Shown here in pieces: positions 14,088 through 21,449 of a DNA stretch of 22,493 bases. The notes beneath the pieces were generated by a model. The model made no database searches. It saw only the letters and a program-made list of their open reading frames with translations, and was not told where the DNA came from. The translations under genes were made by a program, and so were the position numbers. The first letter of the stretch is position 1; the number at the start of each line of letters is the position of its first letter. Source of the DNA: an uncultured Eubacteriales bacterium (lineage in GTDB: Bacteria > Bacillota > Clostridia > Oscillospirales > Oscillospiraceae); contig CAJKSU010000021.1 of assembly GCA_905202605.1 (NCBI GenBank), forward strand, positions 1 through 22,493, read 5' to 3'.

Positions 14088-16646
14088 TTACTCCTCAATT
14101 TCCAATGCTTCGGCTTTTGGCGCATCCCCCTTCAAAATGCGCTTTACGCTGTCACAGCGGAGAATCACGCCGAGAATATGCATGGCGCAGGCCTGAAGGT
14201 CGCCGATGTGCATCTTCTGGCTGTAAGGACGAACGCCGCGGTTCTCGGTCTTATCCTCAGAAGCCAGGGCCTGAGCGATCTCCTCCACCACATCCGAGCC
14301 GCCGGGCTGGATCATGTCGTTTCCGGCGCAGACGCTTAGAGCGGGCCGGCTGATCCCGCCGCCCCAGTCGGTCATCACAAAGCCCTTAAAGCCCCACTCA
14401 TCCCGGAGGATGGCGGTAGTCAGGTCATAGTTATTGGCAGAAGGCATACCGTTGATGTCGTTATAGGCGGTCATAACACTGTAAGGCTGCGCCTGCTTCA
14501 CGGCGATTTCAAAGCCCTTGAGATAGATTTCCCGCAGCGCCCGCTGGGTCACGATATCGTTGGAATTGGTACGCAGGGTCTCCTGATTATTGCCGGCAAA
14601 ATGCTTGATGGTCACGCCCACCCCGTATTTCTGTACGCCCTTGGTAATCGCCGCCGCGCAGGTGCCGGCCAGTAAGGGATCCTCGGAGAAATACTCAAAG
14701 TTCCTGCCGCACAGGGGGTTCCGGTGGATGTTCATGCCCGGCGCCAGCCACAGCTCCACACCGTACTCTGTCATCTCTGCGGCCACGGCCTCGCCAAACC
14801 GCCGCAACACTTCGCCATCCCATGAGCAGGCCAGCAAAGATCCCACTGGGAAGGCCGTGCAGAGCTGCTGTCCGATGACCTCGCCCTCGTCATCCTTGAT
14901 CTTCTGGCTGATTCGGATGCCCGCAGGGCCATCCGCCAGAGAAATCGGGGGAATGCCGTATTTTTCATAGAGATCAGCGGTTTCACCGGCGGCACCCCGC
15001 ACCTTCATACCGCCACCGCCCAGAATGCCGTTAAAGGGCGGCTTAAAATCCGGATCCTGCTGCATGCTCTCCGGCATCCCGGAGATATCCATGCCGATGC
15101 CGCAGACCAGACTACACAAATCGGAAGCGTCCATTCCGGCAACAAATTCGCTGAGACTACAGGTTTTCTCCATCACATCCCGCAGGCGGAGCTCCACACG
15201 TCCCCGGCGCAGCGGACGAGCCGGACTGCGGTATTTCACCTTTACCGTCCGGAACTCACGGGCAGAAATGCGCACCGCATGCTGGGATGCAAATTCCAGC
15301 TCCTCCTTCTCGCCGGGGTAGGTATAGGCGGGAACACCCTCTGCGGTCAGGGTCTTGAACCCCTCCGGCACGTGTCCCATGCGATCCGAAAGCACCAGCG
15401 TAGTGACATTCTGGGGCAGGAAAACCGCACCGCAAACCGTAGTGCTGCGGCTGTCTGCGCCAAGCCGGATATAATAAGTACCCTTTTCCAGCACATAGCT
15501 GCATGTTTCCTCATCAAAGGAGGCAAAGTCCGAGAGCCGGAACTCCATGGTCAGCGTCTCCTCCTCACCGGGTGCCAGCAGCTTTGTCTTTGCAAAGGCG
15601 CACAGCTTCTGCTTGGGCTGCTCCAGCTTCCCCTGTGGGCAGGAGAGGTAGACCTGCATTACTTGCCGAGCCGCATACACATCGCCGGTATTCTCCACCG
15701 TCGCCGTAACCGTCAGCCGATCTCCGGTGGCAGCAAAGGAATAGGCCGCCAGCTCCGTCTTTCCATAGCTCAGGCCATAGCCAAAGGGATAGAGCACCTC
15801 CACCCCAAAGCTGTCAAAATACCGGTAGCCCACATAGATATCATCGGTATAGGCCACGTCGATCTGCTCCTGCTGCTGACCCATGGTGGTCTGTATATTT
15901 CCATTATAGTGCTTCTGGCTGTAGTCCTGCGCCGTTGGATACTGAGTATAGTGGAGCGGCCATGTATCGGTCAGGTGACCGGAGGGGAGCACGCTGCCGG
16001 TCAACACATCCGCCACCGCACCGGCATCCTGTCCGGGCAGGCCCATAAACAGCACCGCCGTGAACTTCTTGGCGAACTCGCCGATCTCCAGATAGCCTGC
16101 GGTATTGAGCAGCAGGATCGTCTTTTCAAAGTGCGTTGTAACTGCATCCATGAGCTTTTTTTCGCCCTCAGTGAGATAGATCATGCCGGGCTCAGCCTTC
16201 ATATCTGCGCCCTCGCCTGCAACACGGGTCAGCACCACGATGGCGGCGTCATTGCCCACCGAAAAGCTGCGAACCTCCTCGCCGGACAGGGGCATTTCCT
16301 CATTATAATACCCATTTGGCACCATAAAGCCCTCCACGCACAGATTCTCGTGGGACAGGCACCATGTTCTATATTTTCTGGCAAGGAGTCCATCGGGTCT
16401 CAGGGACAAGCTGTTTTCCAGTCCCTCCAGCAGAGATATGGTTTTCAGGTTATTGACATTGCCCGAGCCGGTTCCGCCCTTTACGGTGTAGACCTGTCCC
16501 ACTCCGAACACGGCAACGGGAACCGGCTCCTCCTGGCTGCCCAGCAGAGGCAGGGTGTTTCCTATATTTTTCAGCAGTACCATGCTCTCTGCGGCAAGTG
16601 CTCTGGCGACGGCTGCATTTTTTATCATACGCGCAGATGCTTCCAT
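14088..16646 (-). CDS. Glycoside hydrolase family 3 beta-glucosidase-like enzyme with permuted domain order
   Basis: This 852-residue GH3 enzyme has its domains in swapped order. The part that is C-terminal in ordinary GH3 enzymes comes first: residues about 10-230 form the alpha/beta sandwich, with VAGEGADM placing E145 as the likely acid/base. A fibronectin-III-like region follows (about 310-400). The TIM barrel comes last (about 500-800), with GRNFEYFSEDP, IKHFAGNN and the nucleophile D760 in VMTDWGG. This inverted order is known for some rumen and gut bacterial beta-glucosidases (for example from Ruminococcus albus). No signal peptide is visible, so it probably acts on imported oligosaccharides or glycosides in the cytoplasm. 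The exact sugar is undetermined. GGAGG lies 8 bases before the ATG. Confidence 0.9.
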   Translation of the reverse strand: MEASARMIKNAAVARALAAESMVLLKNIGNTLPLLGSQEEPVPVAVFGVGQVYTVKGGTGSGNVNNLKTISLLEGLENSLSLRPDGLLARKYRTWCLSHENLCVEGFMVPNGYYNEEMPLSGEEVRSFSVGNDAAIVVLTRVAGEGADMKAEPGMIYLTEGEKKLMDAVTTHFEKTILLLNTAGYLEIGEFAKKFTAVLFMGLPGQDAGAVADVLTGSVLPSGHLTDTWPLHYTQYPTAQDYSQKHYNGNIQTTMGQQQEQIDVAYTDDIYVGYRYFDSFGVEVLYPFGYGLSYGKTELAAYSFAATGDRLTVTATVENTGDVYAARQVMQVYLSCPQGKLEQPKQKLCAFAKTKLLAPGEEETLTMEFRLSDFASFDEETCSYVLEKGTYYIRLGADSRSTTVCGAVFLPQNVTTLVLSDRMGHVPEGFKTLTAEGVPAYTYPGEKEELEFASQHAVRISAREFRTVKVKYRSPARPLRRGRVELRLRDVMEKTCSLSEFVAGMDASDLCSLVCGIGMDISGMPESMQQDPDFKPPFNGILGGGGMKVRGAAGETADLYEKYGIPPISLADGPAGIRISQKIKDDEGEVIGQQLCTAFPVGSLLACSWDGEVLRRFGEAVAAEMTEYGVELWLAPGMNIHRNPLCGRNFEYFSEDPLLAGTCAAAITKGVQKYGVGVTIKHFAGNNQETLRTNSNDIVTQRALREIYLKGFEIAVKQAQPYSVMTAYNDINGMPSANNYDLTTAILRDEWGFKGFVMTDWGGGISRPALSVCAGNDMIQPGGSDVVEEIAQALASEDKTENRGVRPYSQKMHIGDLQACAMHILGVILRCDSVKRILKGDAPKAEALEIEE

Positions 16647-16681
16647 ATTTCATTCCTCCCGGTGTTTTATTTAGCATCAAT

Positions 16682-16710
16682 ACTATACACGAAAACCCGC
16701 TGTCTTGCAA
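16682..16710 (-). promoter_or_regulatory. Promoter of the GH3 gene
   Basis: On the minus strand, TTGCAA (16705-16710), 17 bases and TATAGT (16682-16687) lie about 36 bases upstream of the glycosidase ATG. I see no obvious operator or cre-like site. Confidence 0.7.
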
Positions 16711-16740
16711 CAGCTTTTCCTCTTACGCTCCGGATTCTGC

Positions 16741-16779
16741 AAAAAGCCCCGCTCCGGATTTTGTCCGGGCAGGGCGGGG
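16741..16779 (-). terminator. Terminator of the CBS-domain gene
   Basis: CCCCGC pairs with GCGGGG, and an inner CCGGA/TCCGG helix lies inside. On the minus strand the stem is followed by CTTTTT, a classic intrinsic terminator that starts directly after the CBS gene stop codon. Confidence 0.85.
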
Positions 16780-16780
16780 A

Positions 16781-17215
16781 TTATCCCAGAGATACCGCTT
16801 GCTCCTTCTGCTGGAAATATTGCTCCATGCAGTACTCCATGATTTTCTGACGGGTGACAATGCCGATAAAGGCCTCCCGATCATCCACCACCGGGACAAA
16901 GTTCTGCTCCACCGCCATGGCTACCAGCTCCTTGGGGGAGGTGGTCACCGTGACCGGCAGATAGTCCTTCCTCCGGGCAACCTCCATCACCGGTCTGCCT
17001 TCGGCATCCTTCATGTTCATCATATAGTTATTCTTGATTGCCCAGAGCAAATCGCCCTCAGATATGGTGCCAACGTATTCCCCGCTGCGCTTTAAAATCG
17101 GAATGGTTGCAAATCTGCCGCCATGCTCCATGCGCTCCAGTGCCTGCCGAATGGTAAAATCATCATAGATGTATGTACAGTTTGCTTTATGCGTTAAAAA
17201 GAACAGGATGTTCAT
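16781..17215 (-). CDS. CBS-domain pair protein
   Basis: This 144-residue protein consists almost entirely of two CBS motifs. The first spans about residues 15-65 (TIRQALERMEHGGRFATIPI then YVGTISEGDLLWAI). The second spans about 80-135 (LPVTVTTSPKELVAMAVEQ then FIGIVTRQKIMEYC). CBS pairs bind adenine nucleotides or AdoMet and usually regulate a partner; no enzymatic or DNA-binding domain is attached here. ATG 17215 was chosen because AAGGAG lies 7 bases upstream; the open frame extends further without another ribosome site. It is a single-gene unit with its own promoter and terminator, so its partner is not shown by context. Confidence 0.88.
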   Translation of the reverse strand: MNILFFLTHKANCTYIYDDFTIRQALERMEHGGRFATIPILKRSGEYVGTISEGDLLWAIKNNYMMNMKDAEGRPVMEVARRKDYLPVTVTTSPKELVAMAVEQNFVPVVDDREAFIGIVTRQKIMEYCMEQYFQQKEQAVSLG

Positions 17216-17284
17216 GGAAAATCTCCTTCCTTTTGTATGATGCTGCGCCGCACGCAAAGCCGCAATGCGCTATTATCTATTTTT

Positions 17285-17312
17285 ATTATAGCATAGTTTT
17301 TCCCGCAAGCAA
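17285..17312 (-). promoter_or_regulatory. Promoter of the CBS-domain gene
   Basis: On the minus strand, TTGCTT (17307-17312), a 16-base spacer and TATAAT (17285-17290) lie about 70 bases upstream of the CBS gene start. Confidence 0.65.
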
Positions 17313-17332
17313 TGAATGAAGTATGAACAACG

Positions 17333-17373
17333 AAAAAAAGCGCCGGAATCACAGATGACTCTGCAATTCCGGC
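17333..17373 (-). terminator. Terminator of the O-acetylhomoserine sulfhydrylase gene
   Basis: GCCGGAAT and ATTCCGGC form an 8-bp stem with a small inner CAGA/TCTG helix. On the minus strand GC and seven T residues follow. It starts about 20 bases after the stop codon and is a textbook intrinsic terminator. Confidence 0.9.
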
Positions 17374-17392
17374 ATCTTTAGGAGGGAACGGA

Positions 17393-18676
17393 TTACTTCA
17401 CAGCCTGAAACGCCTGCTCCAGATCTGCAATGATATCGTCAATGTGCTCCGTACCGATGGAGAGACGGATCGTGTTGGGCTTGATGCCAACATCCAGCAG
17501 CTCCTCCTCGGACAGCTGCGAATGGGTGGTGGTAGCGGGATGGATCACCAGAGACTTTACATCTGCCACGTTTGCCAGCAGGGAGAAGATCTTCAGATGA
17601 TCGATAAACTCAAAGGCCTCCTTCTGACCGCCCTTGATTTCAAAGGTGAAAATGGATGCGCCGCCGTTGGGGAAATATTTCTCATACAGGGCGTGGTCGG
17701 GATGATCGGGCAGGGAGGGATGGTTCACATGCTCCACCTGAGGATGGTTCACCAGATACTCTACCACCTTCTTGGTGTTCTCAGCATGACGCTCCAGACG
17801 CAGGGACAGGGTTTCGGTGCCCTGAAGCAGCAGGAACGCGGCGAAGGGGGAGATGGTTGCACCGGTATCCCGGAGCAGAATCGCACGGATGTAGGTGGCA
17901 AAGGCAGCGGGGCCTGCTGCTTCGGTGAACTTCACACCGTGATAGCTGGGGTTCGGCTCGGAGATCCAGGGATACCGGCCGGACTTGGCCCAGTCGAAGG
18001 TGCCGCCGTCCACGATCACGCCGCCCAGCGTTGTGCCGTGACCGCCGATGAACTTGGTTGCAGAATGCACCACCACGTCAGCGCCGTGCTCAATGGGACG
18101 GATCAGGTAGGGCGTGCCGAAGGTGTTGTCAATGACCAGCGGCAGGCCATGCTTATGGGCGATGGCTGCAATGGCGTCGATATCGGGAATATCGGAGTTG
18201 GGGTTGCCCAGCGTTTCAATATAAACCGCCTTGGTGTTATCCTGAATGGCGTTCTCCACTTCCTCCAGATTGTGGGCATCTACAAAGGTCGCCTCAATAC
18301 CGTAGAGGGGCAGGGTGTGGGCCAGCAGGTTGGAGGTGCCGCCATAGATGGTCTTCTGGGCAACGATATGCTCACCGGCCTTAGCCAGTGCCTGAATGGT
18401 ATAGGTGATAGCTGCTGCGCCGGATGCCACTGCCAGACCGGCTACGCCGCCTTCCAGTGCGGCAATTCTCTTCTCAAATACATCCTGCGTGGAGTTGGTA
18501 AGACGACCGTAGATGTTGCCGGCGTCTGCCAGACCGAAGCGATCCGCCGCATGCTGGGAGTTGTGGAACACATAAGAAGTCGTTGCATAGATGGGAACGG
18601 CACGGGCATCGGTTACGGGATCGGCCTGCTCCTGACCAACGTGGAGCTGCAGGGTTTCAAATTTATACTCAGACAT
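17393..18676 (-). CDS. metY: O-acetylhomoserine aminocarboxypropyltransferase (sulfhydrylase)
   Basis: This 427-residue PLP enzyme of the Cys/Met metabolism family makes homocysteine from O-acetylhomoserine and sulfide, feeding the methionine synthase encoded at the left of the window. The PLP lysine is K208 in VVHSATKFIGGHGTTLGG, the ring-contacting Asp is D183 in VIDNTFG, and the N-terminal FETLQLHVGQEQADP with YGRLTNSTQDVFEKR is characteristic of the O-acetylhomoserine branch. Some family members also act on O-acetylserine, which would matter because cysK is broken here. AAAGAGG lies about 8 bases before the ATG. The gene follows a roughly 280-base leader with its own promoter, a leader ORF with three Cys codons and an intrinsic terminator, which suggests attenuation. 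Confidence 0.92.
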   Translation of the reverse strand: MSEYKFETLQLHVGQEQADPVTDARAVPIYATTSYVFHNSQHAADRFGLADAGNIYGRLTNSTQDVFEKRIAALEGGVAGLAVASGAAAITYTIQALAKAGEHIVAQKTIYGGTSNLLAHTLPLYGIEATFVDAHNLEEVENAIQDNTKAVYIETLGNPNSDIPDIDAIAAIAHKHGLPLVIDNTFGTPYLIRPIEHGADVVVHSATKFIGGHGTTLGGVIVDGGTFDWAKSGRYPWISEPNPSYHGVKFTEAAGPAAFATYIRAILLRDTGATISPFAAFLLLQGTETLSLRLERHAENTKKVVEYLVNHPQVEHVNHPSLPDHPDHALYEKYFPNGGASIFTFEIKGGQKEAFEFIDHLKIFSLLANVADVKSLVIHPATTTHSQLSEEELLDVGIKPNTIRLSIGTEHIDDIIADLEQAFQAVK

Positions 18677-18753
18677 AATAATAACCTCTTTCTATTGTAT
18701 CATTTTATTGTTGTTTTTTTGATTTTGTGCGGTGTTGCCTTTATTTAGGGTGC

Positions 18754-18783
18754 AAAAAAGCCCGGACACTGATCTGCCCGGAC
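18754..18783 (-). terminator. Attenuator terminator in the metY leader
   Basis: On the minus strand, GTCCGGGCA pairs with TGTCCGGGC in a 9-bp stem with two G-T pairs and a GATCAG loop, followed at once by TTTTTT. It lies about 78 bases before the metY start codon and 20 bases after the leader ORF stop, so it can only act on metY transcription. Leader bases 18845-18855 (CCGGACGCAAT on the minus strand) can pair with the 5' arm region 18778-18789 with one bulge, which would be a competing antiterminator. Confidence 0.75.
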
Positions 18784-18803
18784 AACAACTGCATTTGCGG
18801 CGC

Positions 18804-18917
18804 TTACAATGGCATAAGGGTACAGGAAAGCCGCCCACACGCAGATTGCGTCCGGTGCCCAAGCATTCGTCCACAGCGGAAATTGCTGCGGAGGAGAGAC
18901 TGAAACTGAATTCTCAT
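18804..18917 (-). CDS. Leader ORF with Cys codons ahead of metY (37 aa)
   Basis: This minus-strand ORF has an excellent AGGAGG 8 bases before its ATG, about 40 bases after the predicted transcription start. It begins MRIQFQSLLRSNFRCGRML and contains three TGT Cys codons (C15, C27, C32), the first in an Arg-Cys-Gly-Arg context. It ends 20 bases before an intrinsic terminator. The possible antiterminator strand lies about 18 bases past the C15 codon, so a ribosome stalled there would leave that strand free to pair. The peptide resembles no protein I know. The strong start, position and hairpins support a regulatory role, but the Cys enrichment is weaker than in the other leaders. Confidence 0.6.
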   Translation of the reverse strand: MRIQFQSLLRSNFRCGRMLGHRTQSACGRLSCTLMPL

Positions 18918-18962
18918 GATGCCGACCTCCTGCTTGAATAGTTTTCCTATCGGATTGATATG

Positions 18963-18999
18963 ATATTAGCACAGCTTTCCATGTCTGTCAATAGGAAAT
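18963..18999 (-). promoter_or_regulatory. metY promoter with AATTTCCTATTGACA block
   Basis: On the minus strand, a perfect TTGACA (18986-18991), 17 bases and TAATAT (18963-18968) form a strong promoter. The -35 box is extended upstream to ATTTCCTATTGACA, the block shared with the other sulfur promoters. An inverted copy of part of it (ATAGGAAAA) lies downstream at about 18942-18950, giving a possible second operator half. Confidence 0.85.
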
Positions 19000-19127
19000 T
19001 TCTAATTTTCTGCGTTTTTCGCAGGAAGCTGCTCCACGCCTTGCACGCTTTCCTGCAAACGCCATGACATCCTGCTGGTATTTCCTTCATTTTCTTTATT
19101 TTTGCAATTTCTATCGCTTTCGTTGTA

Positions 19128-19164
19128 ATTTTCTATTGACATTACCGGATAATGGTGCCAATCT
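19128..19164 (+). promoter_or_regulatory. Promoter of the cysteine transporter operon with TTTTCTATTGACA block
   Basis: TTGACA (19136-19141) is followed after 17 bases by CAATCT (19159-19164) with a TG two bases before it (extended -10). The -10 is weak, which may indicate an activated or tightly controlled promoter. The upstream extension TTTTCTATTGACA matches the other sulfur promoters. Between this promoter and the divergent metY promoter (19000-19127) I see only small dyads such as CTGCG/CGCAG and GCAGGAA/TTCCTGC. Confidence 0.6.
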
Positions 19165-19200
19165 CTTTAAAGAACGAAAGAGTTTGGGAGGATCATCTCC

Positions 19201-19296
19201 ATGGCACAGTACCTCGTAAGCGCAAATGTGCATATGATGTGTTGTTGTTGTCTGCGTGACCACGCAGGCGGGCTTTGCCATGGGCATTTTCGATAA
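19201..19296 (+). CDS. Cysteine-rich leader peptide with four consecutive Cys codons (31 aa)
   Basis: The ORF starts with ATG 19201, preceded by GGGAGG about 9 bases upstream. It reads MAQYLVSANVHMM, then four consecutive TGT Cys codons (19240-19251), and ends HGHFR followed by TAA. Directly after the Cys run lies a hairpin (CTGCGT/ACGCAG, 19252-19267), and 16 bases after the stop codon an intrinsic terminator begins. The first structural gene starts beyond the terminator. This is the layout of a ribosome-mediated attenuator: lack of charged Cys-tRNA would stall the ribosome on the Cys codons and switch the RNA fold. The transporter downstream looks specific for cysteine, which fits. The ORF and hairpins are seen; the mechanism is inferred. 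Confidence 0.85.
   Translation: MAQYLVSANVHMMCCCCLRDHAGGLCHGHFR
19252..19267 (+). promoter_or_regulatory. Attenuator strands 1:2 (pause-type hairpin) after the Cys codons
   Basis: CTGCGT (19252-19257) pairs with ACGCAG (19262-19267) around a GACC loop, immediately after the last Cys codon. Strand 2 (CCACGCA, 19260-19266) can alternatively pair with TGCG-C-TGG (19320-19327), seven pairs with one bulge, which would break up the terminator. A ribosome on the Cys codons would cover strand 1 and favour that antiterminator. Confidence 0.6.
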
Positions 19297-19312
19297 CTCT
19301 TGAGGTGGAGTT

Positions 19313-19342
19313 ACACGGATGCGCTGGCATCCGTGTTTTTTT
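19313..19342 (+). terminator. Attenuator terminator of the cysteine transporter operon
   Basis: ACACGGATGC (19313-19322), loop GCTG and GCATCCGTGT (19327-19336) form a perfect 10-bp stem followed by TTTTTT. It lies between the leader ORF and the first permease gene, 24 bases before the permease start, so it must be bypassed to express the transporter. Confidence 0.9.
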
Positions 19343-19365
19343 CGCCCGAAAGGAGGACGTTATCA

Positions 19366-20025
19366 TTGGATTGGAGTTTTATCCAGAAATACGCGCCCAT
19401 GTATGTAGAGGCCGCCGGGCTGACCCTGCGCATCGGCATCATTGGCATCCTGCTCAGCTGTATCCTTGGACTGCTGTGCGCCGCGGTGCAGTATGAAAGG
19501 GTTCCGGTGCTCCGTCGGATCGTTTCCGTCTATGTGGAGCTGTCCCGGAATACGCCGCTGCTGGTGCAGCTGTTTTTCCTGTACTTCGGACTGCCCAAGC
19601 TGGGCATCCGCATCAGCCCGGAGGGCTGCGCGATTATCGGACTGACATTTCTGGGCGGCAGCTATATGTCAGAGGCCTTTCGGAGCGGTCTGGAATCCGT
19701 GGAAAATATCCAGTGGGAGTCGGCTCAGTCCTTGGGTCTAACCCGGCGGCAGACCATGGGCTATGTGATTTTGCCTCAGGCATTGGCAACTTCTGTTCCC
19801 CCGCTGTGTGCCAACGTGATCTTTTTAATCAAGGAAACGTCGGTATTCAGCGCCATTGCGTTGGCAGACCTCATGTATGTAGCAAAGGATCTCATCGGCC
19901 TGTACTATAAGACCGCCGAGGCACTGGGCATGCTGGTCATCAGCTATCTGGTGATCCTTCTGCCCATCTCGATTCTCGCAAGTATTCTGGAAAGGAGGCT
20001 GCGCTATGCAGGATTTGGGGATTAG
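19366..20025 (+). CDS. Polar amino-acid ABC transporter permease (probable cysteine/cystine uptake)
   Basis: This 219-residue inner-membrane permease of the HisM/GlnP family has about five hydrophobic segments and the EAA loop ESAQSLGLTRRQTMGYVILPQAL that contacts the ATPase. The TTG at 19366 was chosen because AGGAGG lies 9 bases upstream and it is the first start after the attenuator terminator. An ATG at 19300 in the same frame would place the terminator inside the gene and is rejected. It overlaps the second permease by 20 bases. Together with the following permease, ATPase and binding protein it forms a complete importer. Cysteine specificity is inferred from the CjaA-like binding protein and the Cys-codon leader. 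Confidence 0.9.
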   Translation: MDWSFIQKYAPMYVEAAGLTLRIGIIGILLSCILGLLCAAVQYERVPVLRRIVSVYVELSRNTPLLVQLFFLYFGLPKLGIRISPEGCAIIGLTFLGGSYMSEAFRSGLESVENIQWESAQSLGLTRRQTMGYVILPQALATSVPPLCANVIFLIKETSVFSAIALADLMYVAKDLIGLYYKTAEALGMLVISYLVILLPISILASILERRLRYAGFGD

Positions 20026-20692
20026 CGTTCTATTTCAGGGCACAAACTTTCTCCGGCTGCTGGGCGGACTTTGGATCACCATACGGATCAGTCTGATTTC
20101 CGCAGGGCTTTCTATTGTATTCGGCATAATATTGGGCATGATTATGACCATGAAGAATCCGCTGGTCAAGGCGATCTGCCGGGTCTATCTGGAATTCATC
20201 CGCATTATGCCCCAGCTGGTGCTGCTGTTTCTGGTATACTTCGGTCTGACCCGCGCCTTTGGCTGGAATCTCTCCGGCACGGCCAGCGCCATTCTGGTCT
20301 TTACCCTCTGGGGTACCGCAGAGCTGGGCGATCTGGTGCGGGGCGCGCTGCAAAGCATTCCCAGTCATCAGTACAACAGCGCCGAAGCGTTGGGCATGAC
20401 CCGTCTTCAAACCTACGTCTACGTTGTAATTCCTCAGGCACTGCGCCGCCTGATCCCACTTGCCATCAACCTGATCACCCGCATGGTGAAAACCACCAGT
20501 CTTGTGGTCATCATCGGTGTGGTAGAGGTATTAAAGGTCGGGCAGCAGGTCATCGACGCTAATCGCTATGCCTATCCCACTGCGGCGCTGTGGATCTACG
20601 GGGTGATTTTCTTCCTGTATTTCTTCACCTGCTGGCCCATTTCGCTGGTGGCAAAATATCTGGAGAAGAAATGGAGTGACCGAGATGAATGA
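20006..20692 (+). CDS. Second permease of the cysteine-type ABC importer
   Basis: This 228-residue HisM/GlnP-type permease is paralogous to the upstream one. It has several membrane segments, the EAA loop NSAEALGMTRLQTYVYVVIPQAL, and ends in the polar KYLEKKWSDRDE. AAAGGAGG precedes the ATG, which lies inside the previous gene, so the two are translationally coupled. The pair would form the heterodimeric channel. Its end overlaps the ATPase gene by 8 bases. Confidence 0.92.
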   Translation: MQDLGISVLFQGTNFLRLLGGLWITIRISLISAGLSIVFGIILGMIMTMKNPLVKAICRVYLEFIRIMPQLVLLFLVYFGLTRAFGWNLSGTASAILVFTLWGTAELGDLVRGALQSIPSHQYNSAEALGMTRLQTYVYVVIPQALRRLIPLAINLITRMVKTTSLVVIIGVVEVLKVGQQVIDANRYAYPTAALWIYGVIFFLYFFTCWPISLVAKYLEKKWSDRDE

Positions 20693-21449
20693 ACTGAAAA
20701 TTTCGGGACTGGTCAAGTCCTATGGCGATAATACAATTTTAAACGGGCTGGATCTCACCGTGAAAAAGGGTGAGGTAGTCGTGATTCTCGGCCCCTCCGG
20801 CTGCGGCAAAAGTACGCTGCTCCGCTGCATCAATGGACTGGAAACCGTCAATGCCGGTGAGATCACCCTGGACGGCGTTCGCATCTCCGATCATCCCAAG
20901 GAGCTGCCGAGGATCCGCCAGCGGATCGGCATGGTCTTCCAGAGCTATGACCTGTTTCCCCATAAAACCATTCTGGACAATATCACGCTGGCTCCCATGA
21001 AGGTGCAGAAGCGGGATCGGAAAGAGGTAGAAGCCGAGGCGGAGACCCTGCTGAAACGGGTGGGACTGCTGGAAAAGAAGGATGCCTACCCCCGGCAGCT
21101 GTCCGGCGGTCAGAAGCAGCGGGTTGCCATTGTCCGCTCCCTGTGCATGCATCCGGAGATCATGCTGTTTGACGAGGTCACCGCCGCGCTGGATCCGGAA
21201 ATGGTGCGGGAGGTACTGGACGTTATGCTGGAGCTGGCTCAGCAGGGGATGACCATGGTGATCGTCACACACGAAATGCAGTTTGCAAAGGCGGTGGCGG
21301 ATCGCATTGTTTTCATTGACGGCGGAAAAATTGTAGAGGAAGCGCCCCCGGAGCAGTTCTTCACTGCGCCCCAGACTCAGCGCGCTCAGGCATTCCTGAA
21401 CACCTTTACGTTTGATGCACCGAAGCACAATTATGAAGAAAATGGTTAA
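20685..21449 (+). CDS. ATP-binding subunit of the cysteine-type ABC importer
   Basis: This 254-residue ATPase of the GlnQ/TcyC group has Walker A GPSGCGKS (36-43), the Q-loop near VFQSYDLF, signature LSGGQ (139-143), Walker B IMLFDE with catalytic E164, and H196 in VTHEMQ. ATG 20685 was chosen because GGAG lies 8 bases upstream; a GTG at 20676 is possible. It powers uptake through the two permeases encoded just before. No terminator follows, so some transcription may continue into the binding-protein gene, which also has its own promoter. Confidence 0.93.
   Translation: MNELKISGLVKSYGDNTILNGLDLTVKKGEVVVILGPSGCGKSTLLRCINGLETVNAGEITLDGVRISDHPKELPRIRQRIGMVFQSYDLFPHKTILDNITLAPMKVQKRDRKEVEAEAETLLKRVGLLEKKDAYPRQLSGGQKQRVAIVRSLCMHPEIMLFDEVTAALDPEMVREVLDVMLELAQQGMTMVIVTHEMQFAKAVADRIVFIDGGKIVEEAPPEQFFTAPQTQRAQAFLNTFTFDAPKHNYEENG

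Noticed and set aside
15279..16850. 523-codon plus-strand open frame opposite the GH3 gene
   Set aside because: No recognisable domain and no ribosome site; the opposite strand has unmistakable GH3 motifs.
18677..18960. SAM (S-box) riboswitch ahead of metY
   Set aside because: The conserved S-box core (GGTGGAGGGACTGGCCC and GGCAACC elements) is not present; the region instead holds a translated-looking ORF and a terminator.
19296..19342. T-box-like sequence AGGTGGAGTTACACGG directly before the attenuator terminator
   Set aside because: It resembles the T-box core GGGTGGNACCGCG only loosely, the leader is short (about 170 bases), and no Stem I with a specifier loop was recognised. The in-frame run of four Cys codons with a ribosome site explains the region better. 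A covariance search with the T-box model would settle it.
19300..19366. ATG at 19300 as the start of the first permease
   Set aside because: Translation from it would read through the intrinsic terminator hairpin; the TTG at 19366 has AGGAGG at ideal spacing.
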